In this document: positions 20,074-28,756 of the stretch, in pieces | Position numbering within the stretch: position 1 is the stretch's first letter | How the letters are laid out: every line of letters starts with the position of its first letter | DNA from: an uncultured Lamprocystis sp. | GTDB taxonomy: Bacteria > Pseudomonadota > Gammaproteobacteria > Chromatiales > Chromatiaceae | NCBI RefSeq assembly: GCF_903933125.1 | Contig: NZ_CAIZIZ010000325.1 | Span: 1-48,079, forward strand | Length of the DNA stretch: 48,079 nucleotides | Direction: 5' to 3' | Notes under the pieces: generated by a model | Seen by the model: only the letters and a program-made list of their open reading frames with translations | Databases searched by the model: none | What the model was told of the DNA's origin: nothing | Position numbers and translations under genes: made by a program

Positions 20074-20185
20074 GGTTCTCCACCTGTTAAAAAGCCATTG
20101 CGAAAGAGTCCGATCTTGCCTTCATCACGCTCTTGCTTCGACCTGCCGGTCGCGAGGGCCGCCGCCGTTGCGACGCCGATGGCGC

Positions 20186-20986
20186 CTATGGCACGTAGTT
20201 GCAGGCCGCGTCGTAGCCGCACCCCTGGTAGGTGTTGTTGAACTCATCCTGCGTCACCCAGGCCAGGTGGTTCGGCGCCGGCGGCTGGACGGTCAGTTCG
20301 CGGTCGAGCACCTTGGTGCGGAACTTCCAGCCCGGCGGCAGTTGCTTGAACTGGCTGCCCAGGTCCTTGAGGTTGGCCGCTGTCTCGCCTTTGTTCGTGA
20401 AGTTGGTCCAGGACTGCATGACCAGCACCTTGCCGTCGGGCAGGTCGAGCAGATAGACCCGGGTCCCCTTCTTGAACAGGTACTTGTTGTTGCGACTGAT
20501 CTGGCCGGGGTGGTAGTGGCCGGCGCCGACCGCCTTCTTCATCACTTCCACCGGCACGACACCCATATAGGCCATCTTGACCGGCCCGAACTGCTTTTCC
20601 TCGCCGACCTCGTAGACCCAGAATTCGTCCCAGGTCCAGTAACGGGTGGGGTTGAGCCAGGCGTCTCTAGCGCCGTTGTCCTTGATGATCTGCGCCTTGT
20701 CCTTCTCGATCTGGGCGAACTGTTCAGGCGTGCAGTGGTCGATGCCGGTCGGGTTGTAGAAGTCCGCGACCGCGTTCTCCATGGAGGTCCCGTAGAACAG
20801 CCCCACCTCGCAGAACTGGTAGTTGGGCCCGGTCGCGTGGAGCTGTTTGCCGGGGATGAGGTGCTGCTTCTGTTGCGCGGCCATGTTCTGCTCGGCGGTG
20901 GCGCAGGCGCCGATGAAAGCGGCAGCCGATACGGCGGCCAGTACGGCCAGGCGGCGAGCTGTCTTTCCGACATGTTTCATTGGCAT
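20186..20986 (-). CDS. Exported lipoprotein-like protein, paralogue B, function unknown
   Basis: 266 residues from ATG 20986 (another ATG six bases on). A signal with AAVSAAAFIGAC suggests a lipobox, so outer- or inner-membrane anchoring is likely. The mature part is homologous to paralogue A: YWTWDEFWVYEVGEE, KKGTRVYLLDLPDGKVLVMQ, QLPPGWKFRTKVLDREL and AWVTQDEFNNTYQG. The C-terminus carries a Cys pair (QGCGYDAACNY) absent in A. No catalytic motif was recognised. It lies 112 nt upstream of A on the same strand, consistent with tandem duplication and one transcription unit. Confidence 0.75.
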   Translation of the reverse strand: MPMKHVGKTARRLAVLAAVSAAAFIGACATAEQNMAAQQKQHLIPGKQLHATGPNYQFCEVGLFYGTSMENAVADFYNPTGIDHCTPEQFAQIEKDKAQIIKDNGARDAWLNPTRYWTWDEFWVYEVGEEKQFGPVKMAYMGVVPVEVMKKAVGAGHYHPGQISRNNKYLFKKGTRVYLLDLPDGKVLVMQSWTNFTNKGETAANLKDLGSQFKQLPPGWKFRTKVLDRELTVQPPAPNHLAWVTQDEFNNTYQGCGYDAACNYVP

Positions 20987-21061
20987 CTTCTCTGCTGTTG
21001 AATGTTGCGTCAGCACCTTGGTGCATCGGCTTGGAACCTGGGCGCCCGGGACGCGGTGGCT

Positions 21062-22483
21062 TCACTGCACCTTCTTCACCGGCGGCAACTGGTAGCTGCC
21101 GTCGAGCATCGCTTCCTGCGGCCAGAAGTCGCGCACCGTGAGGTTAAACGGGCCGCTCCCCGGCGCCGGCAGCCAGTTGGCTTCCTGGTCGGCGCCCGGC
21201 GAGGCGGACTGGATGTAGATGTCGAGCGACCCGTCGGCGTTGCGCTTGAGCGGCATCCAGGACGCGAGGTTGTAACGCTTGATCAAGTTGGGCACGTAGT
21301 AGCCGGCAGGGTCGTACATCGACACCGACCAGCCGACGTGCGTCGGTGGCGTCCGCCCCGGCTCGAAGTGCAGCAGATAGCGGTTGGCGGCGTCCAGCGG
21401 CTTGCCGTCGCCATCGTCGAACGCGGTCGGGTACGAGATGTCCACCGGCTGGATGCCGCCCAGGCCGATCAGCGCGATGCCGGCCCGCGTCTCGTAGTCG
21501 GTGCCATAACTGGCAAAGTCCTTCGGGATGACGATCCAGCCGTTGACGGTCTTGAGCTTCTTGACGCCCTTTTGCAGCAAACCGAAGGCGTCCATTGCAC
21601 GCTGCAGGCCCTTCGCGGTGTCGGGATCGACCTTCGCGATGTCGAAGTCCTGGCCGGGCACGATGCCCAGCGTCTTGAGTTTCGCGACCATGGGGGCATC
21701 GGCGGGCGCTGGCGGGTTGTCCTTCATCAGCCGCGCCATACGCCCGAAGAAGGCGCCGGCGTCCATCTTCTGCACCAGCACGGTGGGCGGTGTCTTGGTG
21801 TCGGCGCCTGACGCCACCGGCACCGCGGCGGGCGGCCGGTAGGGCTTGCCCCAGGCCGAGAGCGGCGTCAGCTTGTATTGCCTTTGCAGTGCGTTGACCA
21901 CGGCGTAGTCCTTGGGTCCGTTGGCCTGCATCTGGCCGTTGACCCACACGAAGCGCGTCGGCGAGCGGTAGACCTGCTTGAGATTGGCCGGCGGGGTGCC
22001 CTGCCAGCGCGGGCCGGCGATCAGGAAGCTCTGCGCGGTGGTGCCGGTGGTGCGCGGGCCGATCGATGCGAAGACGTTGCTCCACAGGTCGAACAACGCG
22101 ATCACATAGTAGCGCCCGCCGGTGTCGGGCACCGAGAGCACCAGCGGCTCAGCGTCGAGGTCGGCCCAGGAGCAGGCGAACAGCGTGTCCAGGCCGGTGC
22201 GCGGCACGGCGCGAAACGATGCGTCCGGGTACTGCGTCATGACCGAGAACTGGTTCACCGGCGCGGTGAATTCGCCGGCGTTCGGCGCCGCGGTGGCGGC
22301 CTCCTTGGTGAGGTCCATCACGACGAGCGGGAAGCCGTAGACATAGGCCTGCACGCCGTAGAGCCAGTCCTCGCCCTCCTTGACCAGTCCGCAGCCGGCG
22401 GCAGCGGCGAGTAATGTCGCGCCGGCAAGCGCCAGCGCCGGGCGCCGCCGGCGTGGCGCGAGTACGTTCGAGCGAGCGACCAT
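21062..22483 (-). CDS. DUF1254/DUF1214-domain lipoprotein
   Basis: 473 residues. The signal ends in a lipobox (TLLAAAAG-Cys31). The N-terminal half is DUF1254 (YGVQAYVYGFPLVVMDLTKE, NQFSVMTQYPDASF, LDTLFACSWADLDAEPLVLS, GRYYVIALFDLWSNVFASIG) and the C-terminal half DUF1214 (HVGWSVSMYDPAGYYVPN, LDIYIQSASPGADQEANWLP). These two-domain proteins are common in proteobacteria; no biochemical function is firmly assigned. The ATG directly follows the TAG of the upstream DUF1254 gene with zero spacing, so the pair is translationally linked. Sequence divergence from that neighbour shows an old duplication. Confidence 0.85.
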   Translation of the reverse strand: MVARSNVLAPRRRRPALALAGATLLAAAAGCGLVKEGEDWLYGVQAYVYGFPLVVMDLTKEAATAAPNAGEFTAPVNQFSVMTQYPDASFRAVPRTGLDTLFACSWADLDAEPLVLSVPDTGGRYYVIALFDLWSNVFASIGPRTTGTTAQSFLIAGPRWQGTPPANLKQVYRSPTRFVWVNGQMQANGPKDYAVVNALQRQYKLTPLSAWGKPYRPPAAVPVASGADTKTPPTVLVQKMDAGAFFGRMARLMKDNPPAPADAPMVAKLKTLGIVPGQDFDIAKVDPDTAKGLQRAMDAFGLLQKGVKKLKTVNGWIVIPKDFASYGTDYETRAGIALIGLGGIQPVDISYPTAFDDGDGKPLDAANRYLLHFEPGRTPPTHVGWSVSMYDPAGYYVPNLIKRYNLASWMPLKRNADGSLDIYIQSASPGADQEANWLPAPGSGPFNLTVRDFWPQEAMLDGSYQLPPVKKVQ

Positions 22484-24027
22484 CTAGGGCACTCTCGTGA
22501 CCGGCGGCGGCGTCCAGGTGCCGTCGAGGATCGATGGCGCCGATTGCTTCGGCGCATAGATACGCATCACGAGTTGGAACTTGCCCTTGGGCGCCGGCAG
22601 CCAGTTGGCCTCTTTGTCCTTACCCGGCGACTCGGCTTGCAGGTAGAACTCGACCGATCCGTCCGCGTTGGCGACGAGCCTGTCGCGCTGCGCCAGATCG
22701 TAGCGGTCGATCGCGTTCGGCACGAAGAAGAAGTCGCCGTCGTACATCGTGAGCGACCAGAACGCGTCGGCCGGCGGCAACTTGCCCTTCTCAAACCGGA
22801 CCATGTACTTGTGCCTCTCGCCGTCGTATTCGTCGCCGCTTGCGTCCTTCTGCGACAGCGGATAGACGGCGTCACCGGGGCGGTTCCAGCCGGGGCCGAG
22901 CAGGTTGGCCATGCCCCGAGTCAGATAGTCGGTGCCAAAGTTGCCGACACCCTTGGTGAAGTAGAGCCAGCCGTTGGTGGTCTTCTGCTCCTTAAGGTGC
23001 AGGCCCATCTCCAGCAGGGCGAGCTTGGGGACCATCCGGATCGCCTCCCGGTCCAGGAACCCGAGCTTCTCCGGGTCGAATGCCTGGCCCGGGACCAGGC
23101 CGATCCTGGCCATGCGCTCCACCATGGGCGCGTCCTGTACCGTCGGTGGATTGGTCTTCATCAGCTCGGCGAGGCGTTTGAAGTAGTCGTCGATGTCCAG
23201 CGCATTGACCTGTTTACGCACCGCGGTCTTCATGTCGAACCCCCGGTCCACATTGCCCGGCGGCGGCGTGTAAGGCTTGCCGTAGGCGCTCAAGGGGACG
23301 ACCGCGAACTGGTCCTGCAGGGCATGGACGGCCTGGTAGTCCTCCGGGGTGCCGGTGCTGTAGATGCGTCCGAGGAGCCACACCAGGCCGGTGGGCGACT
23401 TTACCTGCGTCGCCCCCTTGGGCAAGGGCCCCGACCAGCCCGGACCCGTAATGGCGTAGGTCTGCGCTTCGCCGCCCGTGGTGTAGGTGCCGGCCACCGC
23501 GATGACCTCCGACCAGCCGTCGAGCAGGGGCGCGATGTAGTACCGATCCCCCATGTCCGGGATGCTGAGGATCGCGGGCTCCGCGGAGACGTCGAGCCAA
23601 GCCTCCGTATACAGGGTGTCGGCGTTAGGTGCGGCGCAGCAGTGGTTGTCTACCGCCGGGTAGCTGCGCATCCGGATCATCTGCCCCATGGGGGCGTGCT
23701 CGGCATCCGGTTCGGCCACATTGGTCTGCTGCCGGTAACTTCTCAATAAGTCACGGCAAGCCCACGGGCTACCCTTGGAGAAACATAGACTTGCGGAGCC
23801 GCATCGGCTGTTTGCCGCGGGTTATTGAGAAGTTACTGCTGCCGGCGCGCCATGTCGAAGGTCACCAGGGGATAGCCGAAGATATAGGCGTCGGTGGCGA
23901 TCTTGATCGCCTCCACCGCGCCCAGCCGCCCGGTCTCGGCCGCGCCGGCGGCGAGCGATAACGCCGCCAAGACCCCGCAGCACAGTGCGGCGGCTAAGCG
24001 CTTGATCGATATCATCATGGTTTTCAT
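22484..24027 (-). pseudogene. DUF1254/DUF1214 gene split by a MITE-like insertion
   Basis: The N-terminal piece (24027-23833) has a signal peptide (CCGVLAALSLAAGAAE) and DUF1254 start (ATDAYIFGYPLVTFDMARRQ) and stops at TAA on the element edge; the remainder (from 23746) continues TNVAEPDAEHAPMGQMIRMR to a complete C-terminus (FWSLTMYDGDFFFVPNAIDR, KDKEANWLPAPKGKFQLVMR). Removing 110 bp (element plus one target copy) restores MARRQQTNVAEP in frame, about 477 codons. A TTG at 23746 inside the element could start the distal part, but that product would lack the signal peptide, so export is probably lost. Confidence 0.88.
23735..23836. mobile_element. 102-bp MITE-like element with 15-bp TIRs and 8-bp target duplication
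   Basis: Perfect terminal inverted repeats GTAACTTCTCAATAA (23735-23749) and its complement (23822-23836), flanked by direct duplications TGCTGCCG at 23727-23734 and 23837-23844. No coding capacity. Ends in GTAA and an 8-bp duplication are typical of IS66-type transposition, so the element may be mobilised in trans by such a transposase; that assignment is inference. Confidence 0.93.
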
Positions 24028-24060
24028 TCGGTGTCCTGCGACAGGGCGGCCGCAGCAGCG

Positions 24061-24396
24061 CTAGCGGCCGCGGTTGCCGACGGCACCCGGCTGGTTGATG
24101 CCGGGATCCCGGTGAACATTACCGGCCGCGCCGGGTTGGTTGATACCGGGGTCTCTGCCCGCTTCAGGATGAACATTTCCAGCCGCCCCGGGCTGGTTGA
24201 TGCCGGGGTCGCGGTGTACGTTGCCGGCCGCGCCCGGCTGATTGACGCCGGGGTCGCGGTCGGCACCGACGGGGCCGTGGTTTCCGACTTCGCCCGGCTG
24301 ATTGATGCCGCGGTCGCGTGCATGCAGCCCGGTGGAAACACTGGCCACCATGACCCCAAGGCACAGCGCGGCAGTCACGAGTTTGGTTGCTTTCAT
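24061..24396 (-). CDS. Small exported repeat protein with GINQPGAAGN units
   Basis: 111 residues: a Sec signal (LVTAALCLGVMVASVSTGLH) then repeated units of RDPGINQPGAAGNVH type, about five in a row, the first and last diverged (RDRGINQPGEVGN, GINQPGAVGNRGR). Units are 11-16 residues and hydrophilic, suggesting an extended periplasmic or surface peptide, perhaps metal- or polymer-binding; no domain family recognised. DNA repeats make copy number likely to vary. It is just upstream of the split DUF1254 gene on the same strand, 33 nt away. Confidence 0.75.
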   Translation of the reverse strand: MKATKLVTAALCLGVMVASVSTGLHARDRGINQPGEVGNHGPVGADRDPGVNQPGAAGNVHRDPGINQPGAAGNVHPEAGRDPGINQPGAAGNVHRDPGINQPGAVGNRGR

Positions 24397-24595
24397 CGGC
24401 AGGCTCCTATGAGTGATTAAGAGACGTTCGCTTTACCACGGCGCCGAGCCACCCGGTCTGCGTCGCATTGGCGGCGAGCGGTCATGCCGCCAGCGCGGCG
24501 GCGCTGCGCTTGTACGCTTTCATCCGTGTCGCGACGCGCCATGGGTTTCCGAAAGCCTGCGCAGGCAGGGCAGTTGCCCCGCTCGGCGAGGCGGA

Positions 24596-24949
24596 CTATT
24601 TCTTCAAGTCCTCGACCGCCTTCTGGTCTGCCGCCGCCTTGCCTTCCATGCCGCCCGCAACCGCGGCGGCGTCGACCGACTCCTGGGTCTTCAGCTTGGC
24701 GGCACGCTCATTGGCCGCGGTGGGGTCGGCTTTGGCCTTGGCCCGCGCCGCGGCGGCCTCTTGCGCCAGCTTGTCCGCCTGGCTTTGAAGGGTGTCAGCC
24801 TCCTTCTGTTCCGCGGCGGCGCCGGTGGTCACCGCGTCCGCCTTGGCGGCCGCCGCATCCTTTTCCTTGTAGGATTCCGCGGCAACGCTCCCGGCCAGGA
24901 CGATCACAATGGCCGCAGTGGAGGTGACGATCAGATGTCTGAGATTCAT
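24596..24949 (-). CDS. Small periplasmic alanine-rich coiled-coil protein
   Basis: 117 residues. Signal peptide (LIVTSTAAIVIVLAGSVAAE), then an almost uninterrupted charged helix rich in Ala, Lys, Asp and Glu (QKEADTLQSQADKLAQEAA, ARAKAKADPTAANERAAKLK), with heptad-like spacing. It resembles small periplasmic coiled-coil proteins in general and matches no family I can name. It is part of the minus-strand exported-protein cluster; gap of about 200 nt to the GINQPGAAGN gene. Confidence 0.7.
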   Translation of the reverse strand: MNLRHLIVTSTAAIVIVLAGSVAAESYKEKDAAAAKADAVTTGAAAEQKEADTLQSQADKLAQEAAAARAKAKADPTAANERAAKLKTQESVDAAAVAGGMEGKAAADQKAVEDLKK

Positions 24950-25012
24950 TTGCGTGTTCTCCGATGTGTCAATGGTTGAGGGCGCCGCATTTCGGCGAGA
25001 TACGACGAGATG

Positions 25013-25060
25013 CTAACTGAAGCCCATGGCTAGCAAGGTGAATGCGATTGGTCGGTTCAT
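25013..25060 (-). CDS. 15-codon mini-ORF, likely relic of a signal peptide
   Basis: ATG at 25060 with GGAG 6 nt upstream begins MNRPIAFTLLAMGFS and stops. The sequence looks like the start of a Sec signal peptide, so this may be the stump of a deleted exported protein or a short leader. Unproven. Confidence 0.3.
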   Translation of the reverse strand: MNRPIAFTLLAMGFS

Positions 25061-25115
25061 CAGTGACTCCTGCGTGCGGTTGAAGACCATTGCCTGACCA
25101 AGATGCGCCGGTGGG

Positions 25116-25658
25116 TCAACGCAAACCGACACCGCGTCCCCCGCGTCCGACACCATGGAAGCCGGGGCCGACGCCGCCCCCCACGCCGATCCAGTCAATG
25201 AACAGCGCGGTCGCCCCGCCTGACTTGGGCATGGGGCCTTCGATCAGCTTGTAGTTGTACACGATGTCATTGCCCTCGACGACCGGATGGCTGATCTCGA
25301 CCACCGCCAGGGCGTTCTCTTTGCCCCCGGGCTCATAGACCGACAGCGTGGCGTTGGGCGGGTCGTTACTGAAGTTGTCCTTGCCGGCACTCGCCGTCCA
25401 TTCCTCCAGATAGGCCGGCATGGCGATGTGTCCGGCGATGCGCACCGGGCGATCCGAGAAATAGACGGTCTGCTGGCCGACATTGACCAGACGCAGGGTC
25501 TTGTCGTCGGCCTTCAGATCGTCGGCGGTCTGCACGAACATCAGTTGCGGCTTGGGCTCCTGATGCTCTGCCGCACTGGCCAGAGGCAAACCGGTGGTGA
25601 GTGGGACGGCGGCCGTCAGCATCACTGCGGCAGCCAAGAATTTGCGTGTCGTCGTCAT
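25116..25658 (-). CDS. Exported protein with YFSDRP motif
   Basis: 180 residues. Signal peptide (FLAAAVMLTAAVPLTTGLP, LASA cleavage), then LMFVQTADDLKADDKTLRLV, QQTVYFSDRPVRIAGHI, NFSNDPPNATLSVYEPGGKE, ALAVVEISHPVVEGNDIVYN and GGATALFIDWIGVGGG, ending in a Gly-rich tail. I recognise this as a conserved exported family that travels with DUF1254 genes in proteobacteria, but no function is known to me. The predicted fold is a beta sandwich from the strand spacing (inference). It is on the same strand as the cluster. A start closer to the signal (ATG 25658) is well placed. Confidence 0.78.
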   Translation of the reverse strand: MTTTRKFLAAAVMLTAAVPLTTGLPLASAAEHQEPKPQLMFVQTADDLKADDKTLRLVNVGQQTVYFSDRPVRIAGHIAMPAYLEEWTASAGKDNFSNDPPNATLSVYEPGGKENALAVVEISHPVVEGNDIVYNYKLIEGPMPKSGGATALFIDWIGVGGGVGPGFHGVGRGGRGVGLR

Positions 25659-25766
25659 GTGTGAGCCTCTTTAAGCATGTGTGCGAGTCGAGTACCCAGG
25701 GGATCGGCCGGTCTCGTCAATTCGGGTCGAACCTGAACCTGGATCCGGGATAACCAAAGAAACACC

Positions 25767-26083
25767 TCACCAGCGGAATCCCAGGCCCAGGCCTGGACCA
25801 CTGAAGGTGACATCGACGTCACCCTCGTCGAATTGGTACGAGAGGGCGCGCCAGGCGAGGGTGACTTCACCCCAGTCGAAGCGGTAACCCAGTCCCAGGA
25901 TGGCCTGCCAGGTCCAGTTCGACGAGCCGGCCCCGATATCGGCGTAGAAGGGCATGAACCATCACTGGGGCTGGCGTCGGTGGCGGCAGCCCCGGCCATG
26001 GAACCCAGTGCGGCGAGCACCGCGGCCCCGGCCGCAAGCGGTTCGCGCAGGCGCAGGGCGAGTGGTCTGCGAGTGTGACTCAT
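25767..26083 (-). pseudogene. Outer-membrane beta-barrel protein remnant
   Basis: ATG 26083 begins a signal peptide (LAAGAAVLAALGSMAGAAA), then the frame is lost near 25955; in another frame the last ~60 residues of a barrel follow (FYADIGAGSSNWTWQAILGL, GYRFDWGEVTLAWRALSY, FSGPGLGLGFRW with terminal aromatic). Together they are far shorter than such a porin-like protein (usually ~200+ residues), so a large internal deletion plus frameshift is inferred. The 12-G tract lies just 5' of the ATG. Confidence 0.7.
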
Positions 26084-26089
26084 CTGTTT

Positions 26090-26101
26090 CCCCCCCCCCC
26101 C
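26090..26101. repeat. C12 (G12 on coding strand) homopolymer
   Basis: Twelve C on the plus strand, six bases upstream of the ATG at 26083; a minus-strand reading from ATG 26122 passes through it in frame as four glycines and then the downstream start. Such tracts slip readily and can switch translation on and off. Confidence 0.9.
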
Positions 26102-26244
26102 GTTCGCTTGGTTGTTCGGCAATGCCGCGATCGGTCCGTGACCACCGGCGGACCCCAGTGCTCATCCCCGGCGCTCACCTGCCGCGCCCCGGATTCTGGA
26201 TGATTCGGCAGCCGGACCGATAGACATTTCGCGACATTCCTCCA

Positions 26245-28746
26245 CTATCCCGCTGGGCTACTGGGGCTCGACGCCGGCGAATCCAGCAGGCGCGCCTCGC
26301 GTTGGGGAAAGGGGAAGCTCAACCCGGCCGCATACACCGCATCGTAAACGGCCGCCGCGAGATCGCTCTGCACCTGGTTTGCGGTGAAGTAGTCCGTCCA
26401 GGCCCGGAGCTCGAAGTTGATCGCACTGTCTGCATAGCCCTTGAACAGGCACCGGGGCGGCGGGTCTTGCAGGACCTGGGGATGGGCTCGCGCCACACCT
26501 TCGAGTAACCCGATCACCTCGGTCGGCGCCGCGCCGAAGCTCAGGCCCACCGGGAGATCCAGGCGCCGCTGCTGATCGCTCAAGGTCCAGTTGGTGACCT
26601 GCCCGGTGATCAGTTGGGCGTTGGGGATGATGACCTCCGACCCCTGCGCGGTGCGCACGATGCTGGCGCGGATGCCGATACGCCGCACCCGACCCTGCAA
26701 GTCCCCCACCTGGATCGCATCGCCGACATTGACCGGGCGCTCGAACAACAGGATCAGGCCGGAGACGAAGTTGTTGACCACGCTCTGCAGGCCAAAACCG
26801 ATACCCACACCCAGGGCCCCCGCCAGCACGGTCACCTGGGTCAGGGTCACCCCCAACAGCCCAAGGGCCAGAAAGAAGGCGATGGCGAGGATCCCGTAAT
26901 GGACGACGCTGGAGGCGGCATAGGACAGGCCGGCGGCAACCCCCACCCGTGGGTAGACCTCTTCCTGGAGCACGAAGCGGATCAGGGCCGACAACAGATA
27001 GGCCACCACCAGGGTGGCAACGAAGGCCAGGATGTCCCCGGCGGAGGTGCTGAAGCTGCCCAAGGCGTAGCGGGTACTGAGCAGCGTGTCGGCATGGGCC
27101 AGGGCGGGCTCCCACAGACCGAGGTAATTGAGGTAGCGGATCCACCAGCTCAGCACCGCCAGTCCGACAAGCAGTTGGTGCGCTCGCGCCTCGACCAGTG
27201 CCAGGTGGTGCTGCGCCATATGCAGGCACCGCAGGGGCCAGACACGCAGGGCATAGGCCGTCACCGCGGTCGCCACCGCGACCGCCGCATACAACCACAG
27301 GCCCTCGACGGCCCCCACCAGGATCGCCGGCGTCGTCAGGCGCGCCAGCCGCAGATAGCCCAGGAGACTGGCGAACGCGCCCAGCGCCAACCCCGCCAAC
27401 AGCCCACCGGCCAGGACCCGCCGCAGCGGCGGTGTGCCCGGGCTGGCGGGCGCGTCCGTCGGCACTCGCCGTCGCTCGCGGGCGAGCCACCAAGCCAATA
27501 GGGTAACCCCGGCGACCGACTCCACGAACACGATGGCCTGGTCCAGGAGCGCCGGTATGCCACCGAAGGCGTGGCGCAAGGTATCCAGGGCGAACAGTGC
27601 TCCGACGGTATAAAGTGCCGGGGCCCAGCGGGGGCTGACCACCGGGCGGGCGATCAGGATGATCGGCACCAGCGCCAGGGCCAGGAACAGTTGCTTCACG
27701 CTCGCGGGCGTCGGGGCGGTGACCACCGTGGCGACCATCAAAGCGAGCAAGGCGGCGGCGGCGATGGGCCGATTCACGACCGGCGCGATCCGGGATACGT
27801 TACGACCGGCGGCGGCCCAATCGTCCACCTGGCCGCGCGCCGCCAGCAACGCGCCGAGGGCCACGATGAACAGACCGAGGTGCAGCGGCATCAGTTTGGA
27901 CGGCTCCCGCAGGTACGCTCGCCAGTCCGTCCGATAGGCATCGACGACCTGGGACCAGCGGGTGGGCAGGGCCGCCCGTGCCTGGACCCACAGGCTGGGG
28001 CTCCACAGCGGCAGGTTATCGCGTGCCAGAACGCCCCCCACGGCGCCCTGTTGGAGCCTGGCGATCCTGGCCCTGGCCGTCTCGCAGCGCACCACCTCCA
28101 GGGCGATCCTGGCCTGAAGATCCAGTGTCTTGTCGCGCTGTGCCTGAACTCCTGGCAGGGCTGCGTCGATGGCGCCCAGAGTCGCCTGGACTTGTTGCAG
28201 GAGCGGCGCCGGGGCCTTCGTCATCTGACCCCCATCGCGGGTCAGCGCCCACCGCTGCTGGAGGGTGTCGAGCCGATCGCGCGACTGCTGGAGCCGGGTG
28301 ACGCGGGCCGATACCAGGTCGAGCCAGGCGGTCAACTGGATCTGCTTGGCCCGCAACAGATCGTCCTGGGCCTGGAGCGTTTCGAGCGACGGGTGCTCGC
28401 CGAGCAGGGCCTCGGTGCGCTCCAAGGCGGTGCCAAGGTCCGCGCTGGCGGTGGTCAACGCCGCCTGGATGAGCTCCGCCTCGGGACTAGGCAGGGTGTG
28501 TTCCGCATCGATGCCGAGCAGGCGCGCCACCTCGGTGGCATTCGGGGCTATCTGCTCGATGGGAATTGCCGCGGGCGGGGCGTCCGCCGCCGGGACAAGG
28601 GTGCACCACAGGGTGAGGGCTGCGGCCAGCCAGGCGGCGGCTAAGACCGGCGAGCGGGAACTCCGGGGTCGGTGGCCCGGACATCGCAACCCCGCCAATC
28701 CTGCCCCTGACGCCCGCCAGGCCACCATCAATGCACGTAGACGCAT
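26245..28746 (-). CDS. Large MscS-superfamily mechanosensitive channel protein
   Basis: 833 residues. A signal-like start (LAAAWLAAALTLWCTLVP) leads into a periplasmic coiled-coil region (about 60-250: QIQLTAWLDLVSARVTRLQQ, LDLQARIALEVVRCETARAR), then about ten hydrophobic helices and a C-terminal MscS domain: pore helix LAGALGVGIGFGLQSVVNNF, FERPVNVGDAIQVGDLQGRV, IGIRASIVRTAQGSEVIIPN and GQVTNWTLSD. Architecture matches large MscK/MscM-like channels that release osmolytes under hypo-osmotic shock. The AraC-type regulator stop lies 10 nt upstream, so both may be one transcript. Confidence 0.92.
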   Translation of the reverse strand: MRLRALMVAWRASGAGLAGLRCPGHRPRSSRSPVLAAAWLAAALTLWCTLVPAADAPPAAIPIEQIAPNATEVARLLGIDAEHTLPSPEAELIQAALTTASADLGTALERTEALLGEHPSLETLQAQDDLLRAKQIQLTAWLDLVSARVTRLQQSRDRLDTLQQRWALTRDGGQMTKAPAPLLQQVQATLGAIDAALPGVQAQRDKTLDLQARIALEVVRCETARARIARLQQGAVGGVLARDNLPLWSPSLWVQARAALPTRWSQVVDAYRTDWRAYLREPSKLMPLHLGLFIVALGALLAARGQVDDWAAAGRNVSRIAPVVNRPIAAAALLALMVATVVTAPTPASVKQLFLALALVPIILIARPVVSPRWAPALYTVGALFALDTLRHAFGGIPALLDQAIVFVESVAGVTLLAWWLARERRRVPTDAPASPGTPPLRRVLAGGLLAGLALGAFASLLGYLRLARLTTPAILVGAVEGLWLYAAVAVATAVTAYALRVWPLRCLHMAQHHLALVEARAHQLLVGLAVLSWWIRYLNYLGLWEPALAHADTLLSTRYALGSFSTSAGDILAFVATLVVAYLLSALIRFVLQEEVYPRVGVAAGLSYAASSVVHYGILAIAFFLALGLLGVTLTQVTVLAGALGVGIGFGLQSVVNNFVSGLILLFERPVNVGDAIQVGDLQGRVRRIGIRASIVRTAQGSEVIIPNAQLITGQVTNWTLSDQQRRLDLPVGLSFGAAPTEVIGLLEGVARAHPQVLQDPPPRCLFKGYADSAINFELRAWTDYFTANQVQSDLAAAVYDAVYAAGLSFPFPQREARLLDSPASSPSSPAG

Positions 28747-28756
28747 CAGCCGTTAC

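Noticed and set aside
19931-21001. Plus-strand frame opposite the two paralogous exported proteins
   Set aside because: No signal or domain; the minus-strand proteins have signal peptides and mutual similarity.
26258-27493. Alternative minus-strand frame within the channel gene
   Set aside because: Arg/Gly/Pro-rich out-of-frame shadow; the MscS protein is clear in the other frame.
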